Part shown: one piece after another, positions 44,366 through 55,619 of the stretch
Layout: the number at the start of each line of letters is the position of its first letter
Position numbering within the stretch: the first letter of the stretch is position 1
NCBI GenBank assembly: GCA_949752795.1
Contig: OX457057.1
Coordinates: forward strand, 97,801,513 to 97,865,512
Origin: Hyperoodon ampullatus
Taxonomy: Eukaryota > Chordata > Mammalia > Artiodactyla > Ziphiidae
DNA: 64,000 nucleotides
Direction: 5' to 3'
Translations under genes and position numbers: made by a program
Notes under the pieces: generated by a model
What the model saw: the letters and a program-made list of their open reading frames with translations, nothing else
The model's database searches: none
What the model was told of the DNA's origin: nothing

Positions 44366-45435
44366 GAGTTGCTGGGAAGTAACAGGTGTTCTGGGGACCT
44401 GTGAGTAAACAGTTGGCCTGGGAAGTGCCTCAGACCAGACAAGTGCTCATGATTCATGGGACTGCTGTCTCGACCCAGGCACCAGTGGATCACTGCTCAT
44501 CCCGGTGGGGCTCCCCGAGGCTGGCTGACTGACCAAGGCCTCCCAGCACCCGCCCACCCTGTAGCCACTCTCTCCTGCACGAGGCCAGATGCAGGGAAGG
44601 GCCCTTCTAGCCAGCAGGGCGGCGTCAGGAGCTACGGGGACCAGGCCGGAGTGATTCACAGGAACAGCAGAGAAGCGGCCTGAGAGGCACCCCCAGAGCC
44701 TCCCCCCCTGCCCTTCCCCCTACCACTGTGGATTGGGCCCCATCTTGGTTTGAGGGGCTGTGTGTTCAGCAGTTGTGGTGTCAGCCATCGAGTCACCCAC
44801 CTTATGAAGAGGACAGAGGGGGCCCGTTCCCTAAGGATGGCTTCAAAATGACCCGACAAAGGGCTTGGGGAGAGGTGGGGAGGAAGTGCCTGCTCTGGGG
44901 TCAAGTGCAGAGGTTTCCAGGAGACTGTGCCCTCCCCCTCTCTAACCCCCCTCCAATTTGTGCGTCGGTGAGTGTGGGGTGGTATGCAGAGGGTGAAGAA
45001 GTTATGAGAAAAGTTGGACAATGTCCTGAATTCCTGGGCTGTGGAAAATCCCCCCAGGACTCCACAGTTCCTACCAGGAAGTGGGAGATTCCCAGCAGCT
45101 TTTGGGGAGCGTTGGAGGGCTGCCAAACGGGGTCAGGGCTTCATTAGCAAGGGCAACCCCTCCTGAGGGAAGTCCCTGCTTATCCCCTGGAGGTAGAAGT
45201 GGGCTGTTGGGATCCAAGGTGCCCCTTCAAGGCTGGGATGCAAGGTGTTCAGTTCCCATGGGAGGCGGGCTGCCCCACTCCAAGCCTTCCCCCTCCCTCC
45301 CCACCCCTCCCAATGCTCCTCCTGGCATTTCTTGATTCCCCTCAGTCTTCCTCTCATTTTCCCCTTGGACCAGGAGAAAGCCAAGAGAAGGCCTAGGTTT
45401 GTATCTCTGTAGAGGGTCTGCAGGGCATGGTGAGA
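44366..45435. other. Unassigned GC-rich sequence
   Basis: About 1.1 kb with several GC-driven open frames on both strands; no domain, repeat or convincing splice pair. Confidence 0.4.
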
Positions 45436-45439
45436 ATAA

Positions 45440-45618
45440 CTTGGGGTCTGGTCTGTGCTCCCCTGCCTGCAGCAGCCATGGGCTCGGGCTCTGTCTGGGC
45501 AAGTCACTCAGCTGCCCCAAGCCTAAGCTTGTTCTTCTGTAAAATGAGGATGTCCCTTTGCAAAGCTGTTTGAAGAGCCATTGTGTATAAGGGCTGTTTG
45601 CAAATTTGCTTTAGACAC
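45440..45618 (+). repeat. MIR SINE
   Basis: 'ctctgtctgggcaagtcact' and 'gttcttctgtaaaatgagga' are the plus-oriented MIR core, followed by a degraded tail. Confidence 0.65.
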
Positions 45619-45619
45619 A

Positions 45620-46270
45620 CAGCTATTCATTGATTCACGCATCCATTCCGCGCAGTACTTATCAATGCCGACTACGTGTCAGGCGAACTTCCATTGCTAA
45701 GGATGTAGCAATGAGCAAAGCAGACAAAACCCCCTGTCCTCCTGGAGCTTACACTTTAGTGAGGCAGACGAACAAGAAACTAACCAGCAAATGAATAAAC
45801 ATTTAATATACAATAAATATAATTTTCTTCTCTGCAAGGACAAGGTGACATAAGGTGGGGTAGTACCATCTCAGGATGCTCAGGAAAAGTTTCTCGGAGA
45901 AAGTGACTTTTGGACAGAGACCTGAGTATGGTAAGGGAGGGGGCCAGGCCACACTCTGGGGGAGAGCGCTCTAAGCAGAGGGAACAGAAGTGCCGACGCT
46001 CTGAGGCAGGGAGATGCTTGGCTCAAGGACCAGCCTGGAGCCTGTGTGGCTAGAGTGGAGCAAACAGGGGCTGTGGTGGGGGATGAGGTCAGAGGAGAAG
46101 GCAGGGCAGGACTGGAGGGCTGTGTTTATCATTTTGGGGAGTTTGGTTTTATTCTAAGTAATGGTTTTGAGCAGAGGAGTGAACTGATCTGATGTATGCT
46201 TTTAAGATTACTCTGTATGGGGAGTTCACGGCCAAAGTGGGACCAGGATAGCAGTTAGGAGGCTGTGATC
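45620..46270 (-). repeat. L2 LINE, 3' 650 bp
   Basis: Reverse L2 with many blocks: 'tacgtgtcaggcgaacttcc', 'ctcctggagcttacacttta', 'agaaagtgacttttggacag', 'gaggcagggagatgcttggc' and 'ttttgagcagaggagtgaac' then 'gcagttaggaggct'. Confidence 0.9.
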
Positions 46271-46385
46271 ATCATTCATCACAACTGATCCCCCCTCCCC
46301 TATCTCCATCCCCCTCCCCAGTTAGCATTCCAGAGCCTGGCACACTGTGCCTAGCTCCTCTCCTCTGCTACTCTCCTGGTTTACT

Positions 46386-46588
46386 TTTTTTTTTTTTTTT
46401 TTACGCGGGCCTCTCACTGTTGTGGCCTCTCCTGTTGCGGAGCACAGGCTCCGGACGCGCAGGCTCAGTGGCCATGGCTCACGGGCCCAGTCGCTCTGCA
46501 GCATGTGGGATCTTCCTGGACCGGGGCACGAACGCGTGTCCCCTGCATCGGCAGGCGGACTCTCAACCGCTGCGCCACCAGGGAAGCC
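46386..46588 (-). mobile_element. CHR-type SINE, short form
   Basis: Reverse-oriented, head 'ccaccagggaagccc', left T-run of about 17. Target duplication ctcctggtttact / ctcttggtttact at 46373-46385 and 46589-46601. Low divergence. Confidence 0.95.
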
Positions 46589-46601
46589 CTCTTGGTTTAC
46601 T

Positions 46602-46984
46602 CTTTACTATATCTGGAGTCTGTCCCCACATGCCACAGAAGCTGCCACCAGTGGCCCACTCCAAGGGTCTTTCTCAGAGGAGACCTCTCTGAGGCATTCT
46701 GTGATCTTAGCCCCTCCTCCTGCTGGGACTCTCCACTGCCGGGGCATCTTGGCCCTGCATGTACTACCTGGGGCCCCCATCTGAGGTGAAAAATACAAAT
46801 GCCTATACAAGGTCCACTCTCGACAGCCTTCATCCCTCCTCTGGGGGCCCCTCTCCCTGGACCTAGGCTTCAGTGTTGCCCTGAGGTCCCTCCCGGGTTT
46901 TGCCCCAGGCCCCTTCTCCTTCCACTCTGACTGCATCCAGCTGTGACCCCCTCCTGCCCCTGCTGCTGGCATAGCTGTCACACT
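46602..46984. other. Unassigned sequence
   Basis: GC-rich; no repeat or exon recognised. Confidence 0.4.
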
Positions 46985-46989
46985 CCCTG

Positions 46990-47390
46990 GTGAGTCATTC
47001 CATCACCAGTGTGCACCAGCTACCTACTCTGGGATCGCCTCAGGTGCCTTCCAGGTGAAGGTGAACCAGACAGACTGAACCCCTGCCCTGAGGGAAGTCA
47101 CATTCCAGTGGTGGAGAGAGAAGAACATGTAAACAACTTTACAATGGAATGTTGGGGAATGATTAATGCTATGATGAAAATTAGAGCAGGGTAAGCAGAT
47201 AGAGAGTGATGGGGGAAGGGGTTACTCCAGATAGCAACCTGAATTAATTAAGTGCACAAACCATGTGGATGTCCGAGAAGAGAGTGTTTCAGGCAGAGGA
47301 AAGAGCAAGTGCAAAGGCCCTGAGGTGAGAAATGAGCTTGTAAGGAAGGCTACTGTGGCTGGAGCAGGGGGAGGGGTGGTGGCTGAGGCT
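46990..47390 (-). repeat. L2 LINE 3' part
   Basis: Reverse L2: 'tgaacccctgccctgaggga', 'agtcacattccagtggtgga', 'agagtgtttcaggcagagga' and 'gcaagtgcaaaggccctgag' then 'tactgtggctggagcag'. Confidence 0.85.
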
Positions 47391-47439
47391 GCCTCACATA
47401 TAACTCCAGACTCCACCTCAGACTCCAATTCCTCTGTCT

Positions 47440-47690
47440 TTCTGGACTTTCCCAGCTAGAGCTTCTACAGGCATCACCACAAACTCAGTGGATTCAAAAC
47501 TTAACCCGTGTTCTTCCTCCAGAAACCTATTCTTCTTCTTGTCCCCTGGTCTAAACCATCCCCCATGTTGGTAAGCTGGGAGTAGCTGGGACAGCTCCTG
47601 GCCCCTTACCCCACACACCCAGCCAATCACAAGTCCATTAAAACCCATTTTAAAATATTTCTTGTATCAGTTTCCTTTTTTTCTGGATCA
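47440..47690 (+). repeat. L2 LINE internal fragment
   Basis: 'ctggactttcccagctagag', 'ttcttcctccagaaacctat' and 'cagccaatcacaagtccatt' then 'aaaatatttcttg' fit plus L2 ORF2 3' of the RT. Partial repeat of the content at 47990-48905, so a separate copy. Confidence 0.55.
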
Positions 47691-47985
47691 GACTCCCACC
47701 CCTGTGATGAGGATATTGTAAAAGCTAACCTCTGATAATTCTCTGAACAGAAAGATGGTCCATACCTGGAGAAAAGCTCAATAGCACAAAGCAGCATGTA
47801 CTATGTAGAGAGGGAGCTAGGGCTGGGTGCAGTCAACTGGAGGAAGCAGGGCAGGCTTCATGGAAGAGGAAAACTTGTCGTCTCCCAGTTCAATGACCAT
47901 GTACACCTGGGCCCCCAAGTCTAGCCCTCCAACACAGAACTCTCTCCAGAAATCTAGCCTTGCCCACCCTCTCTGGCACTTGCCT
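47691..47985. other. Unassigned sequence
   Basis: No recognised repeat or exon. Confidence 0.35.
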
Positions 47986-47989
47986 GCCC

Positions 47990-48905
47990 TCAGCAGCCCC
48001 TCCAGGAGCTCAAACTGAACATGTCCAAGTTTGCACTCATCATCCCCTGCCCGCAGACGTGCTCCCCTCAGTAAAATAGCCCCATTGCCCATGTGCTTAA
48101 TCAGAAACCTGGGAGCCACACTTGACTCCTCTCCCCTCCACCCCTATGCCTAAGCAATCACCAAGTCCTGTTAGCTGTTAAGAGCTTTGGACCCCTTCCT
48201 CTTGGCCTCAGCTCCCCAGCCATCACTTGGTTCAAGCCACCACTGCCTCCTGCCCAGACCATGTAAATCACCTCCTAATAGGTCTCTGAACCTGTCGCTT
48301 GCCCTCCTCCCAACCATGGGCTACACTCTGGTCACTCTGGACCAGCTAAGGTGCAAATCTGCTCATTGTAAGCCTCCACTATACACTTCTCATTGGCTTC
48401 TCATGGCTCGTAGGATAAAGTTTAAACTCTGCAGGGCCCCTGGGTAACTCTCAGCCTCTCCTCTTGCAACTCCCTCTCACACCCTCTACTCCAAACTTTA
48501 TGATCAACTTTCAGTTCCTAGAATGACTGCCTCTTGCCTTAGGCTCTCCTACTTTCTGCTTGCTCTGGTTCCAGCATTCTTGCTGCCACCTTCCCTCCCT
48601 GATTCCCTTGCCTACCTAACTCCTACTCACGCCTCAAGAAATCAGCAACATCACCTCCTTCAGCAAGCCCTCTATGATCTTCTCAAGGCTGGATGAGGTG
48701 CACCTCCCAGGTGTCACCCTAGCACCCTGAGCTCACTTTGCTCCATTGCAAGTGCCTGTTTATATCTGTCTCATCCACAAGCCTGGCAGGTCTGTTAGTG
48801 TTTACCTTGTCTAGCTTGTTGGTGGTCAAAACCTCAGCTCTTGGCACAGGGCTTTGCATTCTAGTAGAAGGTGCTCAACAAATATTTTTTGAGTGGATGG
48901 ATGAT
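47990..48905 (+). repeat. L2 LINE, 3' 900 bp
   Basis: Plus-oriented L2 with long colinearity: 'ctcaaactgaacatgtccaa', 'gaaacctgggagccacactt', 'aatcaccaagtcctgttagc', 'taggataaagtttaaactct', and the terminal 'gtagaaggtgctcaacaaat'. Frame broken. Confidence 0.9.
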
Positions 48906-48914
48906 GTGAGGATG

Positions 48915-49235
48915 GAAATGTGGTTTAGAGTATGGGTGCATCTAAGAAGGAAAAGGCATCACAGAGAGTGATGGAGAAGGGGCATGGCAAAGGCAAAGGT
49001 GGGGGGATGGCCATGGGTATGTCACATTCAGGGGCAGAGGAGGCCACCTGATGGGAGTGGAGGGCAGGAGTCGGGTGAAGGGTGATGAGGTCAGGAGGGA
49101 GGTTGGGCTAAGCTAAGGCATTCAAACTTTATCCCAGAGCTAGTAAGGAGCTGCCAAAGATTACGAGCAAGCTGCGCCATGGCCAAAGCCATGTTTAAGA
49201 ACATCACTCTGGCGTGGCCTGCAGGGGGATAGAGG
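48915..49235 (-). repeat. L2 LINE internal fragment
   Basis: 'aggggcatggcaaaggcaaa', 'gggtgatgaggtcaggaggg' and 'aagaacatcactctggcgtg' are reverse L2 ORF2 blocks. It begins almost exactly where the opposite L2 copy ends. Confidence 0.75.
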
Positions 49236-50220
49236 AGGAGTTTGGAGAACACTCCCACTTGGAAGGGCCCCAGGGGGCCTGTTCCAAGCCCCTCTTTCAG
49301 CTGGAAGACCCCAATCTAGTCTCAGACCTCTAGCAGCCTTGGGCCGTGGAAGGAAACCTCCTACCCCGGCCTTCCTTCTCCACCACAGGGCCTGATTGCC
49401 CTCCCTGGTGACTCACCCCAGAGGGTCAGCTCCTAGCAGAAAGTCATTGTTGACAGGAAGAGGGGTCAGACTTTCCCTTCCCCGGAGGCTTCCTGGACAC
49501 CAAGACAACAACACAGGACAGCAAAGAGTGGGGAGGGAACCCCTGAATGAGCTGGGAGCATGCCCGCCCAACCCACGTTACCCGCCCACCCACCCAGGAC
49601 CCACGGTGCCACATGACAGCCAGCCTGACAACACCAGCTGTTGGTGAGTCAGGCAGCCCTGGAAACCCTCTCACCGCCAGCTGGGGAGGTGTGAGGTCCA
49701 CAGCGCCATTCCAGCCCTTGCAGGCTGGTCGGGGCGAAGGGGTCACACCAGCCAGCTCTGGCTCTCAGGCGGACACTGGAGCCAGTGAGGGCATCAGAGT
49801 GGGGACAAAATCTGGCAAGGCTTCTTAAGGAAGTGAGAACTGAAGGCGGGGGCAGAGGGCTGCAGGCTCCCAGAAGGGTATATCCTGGAACTGGGACCAG
49901 GTCAAGTAGACCTGGTCTCTCTGACATAGAAGCTGGCAAGAATTAACTCACTGTGGCAGTTACCAAGGCAGGCTGGCTCCAACCCCCAAATTGTTGGATT
50001 TTAGAATTTGTTCTCTATAGAAGAGGGACGTCACATGTGGTGGCCTAGTTCCTTGGCTAGACCATCCCACAGAATTCTATGGGAGCCAGAATGTTTAGTA
50101 AGAGAAAGCTAAAGTGCCTATAGTTAACGATGCAGTTTCATGCACTTACAATTTGGTTAAGAGGGTAGGTCTCCTGGTAAGTGTTCTTACCACAAAAACA
50201 AAGCAAAGCCAAACAAAACA
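49236..50220. other. Unassigned sequence, GC-rich to 49850
   Basis: Nearly 1 kb without recognised repeat or exon. Overlapping open frames on both strands at 49400-49940 show no domain. Confidence 0.4.
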
Positions 50221-50224
50221 CAAA

Positions 50225-50394
50225 GGGACACAAGGAAACTTTTGGAGGTGATGAATATGTCCACTACCTCGGTTGTGGTGATGGTTTCATGGGCACATGC
50301 ATCTGTCCAAACTCATCAAATTGTGTACATTAAATTTGTACAGTTGTTTGTATATCATTTTCACCTCAGTACAGATGTTGAGAGAGAGAAAGAA
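50225..50394 (+). repeat. Old L1 3' tail with GA-rich end
   Basis: 'tcatcaaattgtgtacatta' and 'gtttgtatatcattttcacc' then 'tcagtacagatgttg' are old L1 3' UTR blocks. Its GA-rich tail was the target of the younger L1. Confidence 0.8.
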
Positions 50395-50409
50395 AGAGAG
50401 AGCAAGTTG

Positions 50410-51172
50410 GGAATGTAAATTGATACAGCCACTATGGAGAACAGTATGGAGGTTCCTTAAAAAACTAAAAATAGAACTACCAGAAATCCCACTACTGGGC
50501 ATATACCGTGAGAAAACCATAATTCAAAAAGAGTCATGTACCACAATGTTCTTTGCAGCTCTATTTACAATAGCCAGGACATGGAAGCAACCTAAAAGTG
50601 TCCATCAACAGATGAATGGATAAAGAAGATGTGGCACATATATACAATGGGATATTACTCGGCCATAAAAAGAAACGAAGTTGTGTTATTTGTAGCGAGG
50701 TGGATGGACCTAGAGTCTGTCATACAGAGTGAAGTAAGTCAGAAAGAGAAAAACAAATACCGTATGCTAACACATATATATGGAATCTAAAAAAAAAAAA
50801 AAAAGGTCATGAAGAACCTAGGGGCAAGACGGGAATAAAGACACAGACCTACTAGAGAATGGACTTGAGGATATGGGGAGGGAGAAGGGTAAGCTGGGAC
50901 GAAGTGAGAGAGTGGCATGGACTTATATACACTACCAAACATAAAATAGATAGCTAATGGGAAGCAGCCGCATAGCACAGGGAGATCAGCTTGGTGCTTT
51001 GTGACCACCTAGAGGGGTGGGATAGGGAGGGTGGGAGGGAGGGAGACGCAAGAGGGAGGGGATAGGGGGATATATGTATATGTATAGCTGATTCACTTTG
51101 TTATAAAGCAGAAACTAACACACCATTGTAAAGCAATTATACTCGGATAAAAACGTTAAAAAAAAAAAAGAG
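50410..51172 (+). mobile_element. Cetacean L1, 5'-truncated
   Basis: Plus-oriented L1 of 763 bp: the ORF2 C-terminus to about 50790 (the usual Y-G-I then stop, but with earlier stops), then the lineage 3' UTR ending 'aattatactcggataaaaac' and an A-tail. Perfect 15-bp target duplication agagagagcaagttg at 50395-50409 and 51173-51187. Same family as 14465-16655 and 20247-20553. Confidence 0.95.
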
Positions 51173-51189
51173 AGAGAGAGCAAGTTGCA

Positions 51190-51815
51190 AGTTTGGGTGT
51201 GGAAGTAGGGAAGAGAGGAAACTTGGAGCAGGGTCTGGAACCCATACGCTCACCAAAGATTGTGGGAACCATGAGCCAGAGGGCAGGACTTCTAAGTTCT
51301 CCTCCAGTTCAGTTCCAGCTCTCTTCCAGGCTCTGTGTCTGGGAGCAGCTCCAGGGAAACCCACTCCATCTCCTGTGTCTGGAGTTCCACTCTCCCCTGC
51401 ACAGAAGGAAGCAGAATCCAGACCCTTCTGCTCACCTGCTGGATGGCGGGAAGGGGACATCCCTGGCTGCAGTGGTGAGTCGCTGGCTTCAGCAAGCCTG
51501 GGCCCCAGAGGCAGATGTGAAGAGCAGATGTGGGTGCCAGGCCTGGGCTGAGGGCTTTGAGGCAGGCAGCAGCAGGAGAGAAGGTGAGAGGGGAGCTGGG
51601 CTGAGGGGTGGGACCTCGGGGAAAGGAACATATCCCGGGAGAGGGGTTGCAGGGCAAGAGGGCCCCTCCCACAGCCATTGCAGCACCCTGAGTTGCAGAT
51701 CAGAAGGGACCCCGGTTTTCCTTTCTGTCCTAGCCTTCCTCCTTCTCACTTCCCATCTCCCAGTCTTCCCAGCACTGCAGACCCTGCAGCTGATTCGTAA
51801 GTGGGAGCCAAAGCT
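51190..51815. other. Unassigned GC-rich sequence
   Basis: Holds a 231-codon plus-strand frame (51193-51888) and minus-strand frames of similar size, which argues for GC bias, not coding. No domain recognised. Confidence 0.4.
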
Positions 51816-51819
51816 AGTC

Positions 51820-52150
51820 TGTCCCTCTGCCTGGAATTCTCTTCTCAGGGTTGCCACAGAGCTGGGTCCTTGTCACGGTCTTGGCTGAACCATGACAGGC
51901 TCTAAGAGGGCTTCCTTGACCGCACCTCTAATGGAGGCCACCCTGACATCACTATCCCAGCCCCTAGATCATTCTCACAGCAGCTCTTACCACCATCTGC
52001 GATTTTCTGTCATTTGTTTCCTCATTTACTCCTGTCCCCCATCCATGACGTAAGCTCCGCCAGCTCAGGGACCTTGTCTATGTTGCTCTTGGCTGTGAGG
52101 ACAGTTCCTGGCACAGAAAGGTGCTCAAATATTTAGTTTATTCATAAATG
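51820..52150 (+). repeat. L2 LINE 3' end
   Basis: 'ctctgcctggaattctcttc', 'agagggcttccttgaccgc', 'gtaagctccgccagctcagg' and 'gttcctggcacagaaaggtg' then 'ctcaaatatttag' match plus L2. Confidence 0.85.
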
Positions 52151-52154
52151 AACA

Positions 52155-52206
52155 ATAATGGTTAACATTTATTGAGTGCTTACGACAAGCCAGCACTTTC
52201 TTCGCA
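52155..52206 (-). repeat. MIR SINE, left half (split by hAT)
   Basis: 'aacatttattgagtgcttac' and 'gacaagccagcactttcttc' are the reverse MIR tail. The core continues at 52440. Confidence 0.8.
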
Positions 52207-52214
52207 TATTAACT

Positions 52215-52431
52215 TGGTAGAGCAAACTGTGAGCCTCAGGGCAAATCCAGCTCCCTGCCTATTTTTATAAACAAAATTTTATTGGTCCCCACGCCCATTG
52301 ATGTATGTACTGTCTATGGCTGCCTTCGAGATAGGACCGCAGAGCTGAATAGTGATGACAGAGACAGTATGGACAGTAAACCAAAAATACTTACCATCTG
52401 GCCCTTTACAGAACAGGTCCACTGAGCCCTG
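52215..52431. mobile_element. Nonautonomous hAT-type element inside a MIR
   Basis: 'acaaaattttattggtcccc', 'acgcccattgatgtatgtac', 'tgtctatggctgccttcgag' and 'accatctggccctttacaga' match the abundant hAT-Charlie-type element that ends in ...ccctg. An 8-bp target duplication with one mismatch (tattaact / tgttaact) at 52207-52214 and 52432-52439 fits hAT integration. Confidence 0.85.
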
Positions 52432-52439
52432 TGTTAACT

Positions 52440-52605
52440 CACTTACTGCTCACCAATGACAGTGAGGCCAGTTTATTATTATCCTCACCATTTTACAAAT
52501 AAGGCAACTGAGGCACAGAAGGCTTGTCCCAGGTCACACGGTAAATACTGAACCCAGGCAGTCTTGCTCCAAGGCCCACGTTCTTATTTAATAGCTGCCA
52601 CATTC
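52440..52605 (-). repeat. MIR SINE, right half
   Basis: 'attttacaaataaggcaact', 'gaggcacagaaggcttgtcc' and 'caggtcacacggtaaatact' continue the MIR interrupted at 52206. Confidence 0.87.
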
Positions 52606-53490
52606 CGTGACCTTTCTAGGAAGGCAAAGGAAGAGAGAGGGAAAGTCAGGAGGTCAGAAGCATTTGGGTGTAGCCTATTAAAAAGGAAAGGAAAATGGAA
52701 AATAGAGAAAGCTAGGGCAACCAGGAGGCCCGTGGAGCCCTTAGGACCCTGGGCCATTGCTTTTGAGGTTTGGCTCAATTCTGAGACCCAGAGCTCTCAA
52801 ATCCTGTTCCCTGGAGCAAGAGTCCCGCCCCTAAACATAAATAAAGATCCCCTTCCTTCAATCTGAAGACCGAGTGTGAAATATTCTCCACTTCGGACAG
52901 GAGATGCTAACATTCTTCTTAAACCTTAAACCTTGGCCCCTGCTACTGTTTATCTCCATGAGAATCAAGGATCCAGGGGTCTCTGATTTAGCACAAGTAA
53001 GGGTGATTGGAGGTTGCACATATTACTTTTTTGTGTGTGTGAGTTCCACAAAAGTGCTGGCTTCCAGGGGCTCCACCACGTGAACATGTTTGAGAACCTC
53101 CCATTCCCCTGATATTGAAATTTGGATGCAACTCAACCCAGAGGTTAAAGGAACCAAGAATCAGATCCTCTAGAATCAGAGGAAAAACTGCAGTCTTGGA
53201 AATCACACCCCCATGCATGAGATCTCCTAGTAGTACGAGAAGCTTTTCCTTACTGATTAAAAAAAAAAAGACTCTGGGAAAGCTGGAGAGGAGCCCTGAG
53301 CTGAGCTGAGCTGAGCCTGTGGACCTCATCCAGGCAGGGAGTCCAGATGCAGAGGGAGTATCTCTTGGAAGGTGTACTCTGGCAGGAGCAGTGGAAGAGC
53401 ACCCCACCCTCAAACTTCTGGCCTCTGGAGGCTGCTGCAAAGTTAGCCCAGCCCCTCCACAGTTGTTACTGCATTTTCTCATGGCAATGT
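52606..53490. other. Unassigned sequence
   Basis: No repeat or exon recognised. A pure (CTGAG)4 run lies at 53296-53315. Confidence 0.4.
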
Positions 53491-53499
53491 CCTGAGGAA

Positions 53500-53600
53500 G
53501 GAGTTTCTTTCATCCCTATCAGAGATACTACAAGATTTGTTAAATGTCACACAGCAAGTGGCACCAGACAGCTCCCCTCCATTTGGATGAATTCCTTGCT
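53500..53600 (-). repeat. MIR-like fragment
   Basis: 'aaatgtcacacagcaagtgg' resembles the reverse MIR cacagc block. Weak. Confidence 0.4.
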
Positions 53601-53689
53601 TATTAAGTAACCTCCCGATGACTCACTGGAGAGCCTGATAAAAGGACAGAGGTGATATGGGTGGATACTTTGGTATTTTAATTCAATGT

Positions 53690-53960
53690 GTCCATCTAAG
53701 TCTTGGCTGCATTCCCAGTACCCAAAACCTGGCCCACAGTATGTTGTCTCTCAGTATTTGTGGAGAGTATTGAAATGACATGTCCCTGCTCCGGAGGAGC
53801 TCCCAGTCCAGTGGAGGTGGCAGGGCAGGTACACACATATGCCTAAAATAAACTGGAACATGGAAAGGGGCCCCCAGAGGAAGACAAAATGCCATAGGCT
53901 TCTGATGATACCACACGGGTTGGGGAAATAGGAATTCTTAGAGAAGGTGACAGCTGAGAG
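53690..53960. repeat. Abutting L2 3' ends in opposite orientation
   Basis: 53690-53775 ('cccaaaacctggcccacagt') reads as a plus L2 terminus. 53776-53960 ('acatgtccctgctccggagg', 'agctcccagtccagtggagg') reads as a minus L2 3' end. Confidence 0.6.
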
Positions 53961-54094
53961 GGCTTTAAGGAGAGGTTTACTTCCTCGGCTGGGGATGGGG
54001 TTCTAATGACAAGTCTCTGGCCTCATCAGTCCTCTCCCCATCAAACCCTGTGTCGCCCACACCCAGCCACCCCAAACCACACTCCTCTCTGCCC

Positions 54095-54410
54095 CTCTGC
54101 CTTTGCTGCTCCCCCTACCCAGAATGCCCCTCCTCTCCCTTCTCTTCTTCCCTTGGCTCACCACTCCCCTGACTCCCTGACCCTCTCCTGGATGTCCCAA
54201 CCTGGGCTTCCTGCCCGTGGCACTAACTATGGGCTGGGGCTCTATAGTCGGCCACTTACTTGTCCAACCACCTCTAGCCCTGCTAGACTGTGAGCTCCTT
54301 GAGTGCAGACTGTCTTTTATATATTTTGGAAATTCCAGCAACTAACCTTGAGCTGGGCCATAGGAGACATTCAATAAAGATTTATTGAGTAGAGGTGTAT
54401 CCAATTTTGG
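54095..54410 (+). repeat. L2 LINE 3' end
   Basis: 'tctgcctttgctgctccccc', 'ccctgctagactgtgagctc', 'cttgagtgcagactgtcttt' and 'ttcaataaagatttattgag' are plus L2 blocks. Confidence 0.85.
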
Positions 54411-54905
54411 GATTGGGCCTATGGGTGGATAATAGAAGATGAGTCTGAAGCAGAAGGCTAGGCCCAACCAGAGGAAGGCCCTGCCATCACACAAGCAGGG
54501 GTGCATGGAGCCCTTGGAGCACTCAGTGAGCCATGGTGGCTGGCGGTGGCCACTGACAGGACTGCCCTGCAGGGACACGAGGGCTAGAGAAAAGAAATGA
54601 GAGGCCACGAGGGAGGAAGCCTTGCTCCAGCGTCCTGGTAAGCACACAGGTCCCCGGAGCCTTCAGTGAGCCTGCACAGGCCCCCAAGGTTCTGCTCACA
54701 CCTTGACTCACAGACAGAGTGAGTTCAAACCCTGCAGCTCTGGCATCCTGTCGGAACCCATGACCCCAACCAAGTGCAGAGGACCTGTGACAAGCATGTG
54801 ACCCAGCAGCCAGCCCTGGGATAGGCCACTGTGGGATGGAAGTGAGGAGCTCAGCTTAGGAACAGGGGAGGAGAGGTCATTTCCAGCAGGGGGAATGACT
54901 TGAGT
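54411..54905. other. Unassigned sequence
   Basis: No repeat or exon recognised. Confidence 0.4.
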
Positions 54906-54909
54906 TCTT

Positions 54910-55255
54910 GAAGTCCATTCATTCACTCATTCATTCAACAAACTTTTATTGAGCACCTAGTATATTTGAGTCCTGTGGGAGACCAAAAGCTATCTCTAGA
55001 AGCTCATAGTTTAGTTGGCAGAAGGGTAAGAAATATACATGCAAAGGAAGACACAAACAAAAGAGAGGCGGAGACCAAAGCACCATGGAATCCAGAGGAG
55101 GGAAAAAGCATTCCTGCTGAGAGCAATGGGAAGGCTTCCTGAGCAGGGCCATTTCAGGAGGGCCTTAAAAGACATGATTTCCACAGGAGGACTTGGGAGC
55201 GGTAGGAAGGGGCAGCAGGCCAGGCAGAAGAAGGCTGTGAGCTCCTGGGGGAGGG
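54910..55255 (-). repeat. L2 LINE 3' end
   Basis: 'cattcattcaacaaactttt', 'attgagcacctagtatattt' and 'gaagctcatagtttagttgg', continuing into 'ctgagcagggccatttcagg'. Reverse orientation with the ATTC-type L2 tail preserved. Confidence 0.88.
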
Positions 55256-55615
55256 AACCATGGCCGTTTGGTTCTGTCCCTGGTCCTCGGCAGTGCTCAG
55301 TAGTCATGTGTCTTATTTGCTGATTGAGGCAGTGAACTTCTCCTGGCCCCTCCGCCTTCCCTCCCCACCAGGACCCACCACCAACCACCTGAGCTCTCAA
55401 CAGCACTTGGTCTCCCAAACCCCTTTTCTTCTGAAACCCACACCATTGACCTCAAAGGCAAAACACCTCTTCTCCTGACCCCACAAAATCTTTCCTTGCA
55501 TCCTTGATGTTACCCCCGCCCACCCCCAGGATCCCACTCCTTCAGTGACCTCTGTCTCTCCATCTGTTTAGCCTCTTTCTCTCTGGGCAACGTCCCTTTA
55601 GCTGATAAATTTAGT
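55256..55615. other. Unassigned pyrimidine-rich sequence
   Basis: C/T-rich, possibly eroded plus L2, but no diagnostic block. Confidence 0.35.
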
Positions 55616-55619
55616 TAAG

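Noticed and set aside
51193..51888. 231-codon plus-strand frame, with a possible internal exon at 51405-51474 (CACAG ... GTGAGT)
   Set aside because: Two minus-strand frames of more than 120 codons overlap it, composition is GC-driven, it runs into an L2, and the acceptor pyrimidine tract is short. No recognisable peptide.
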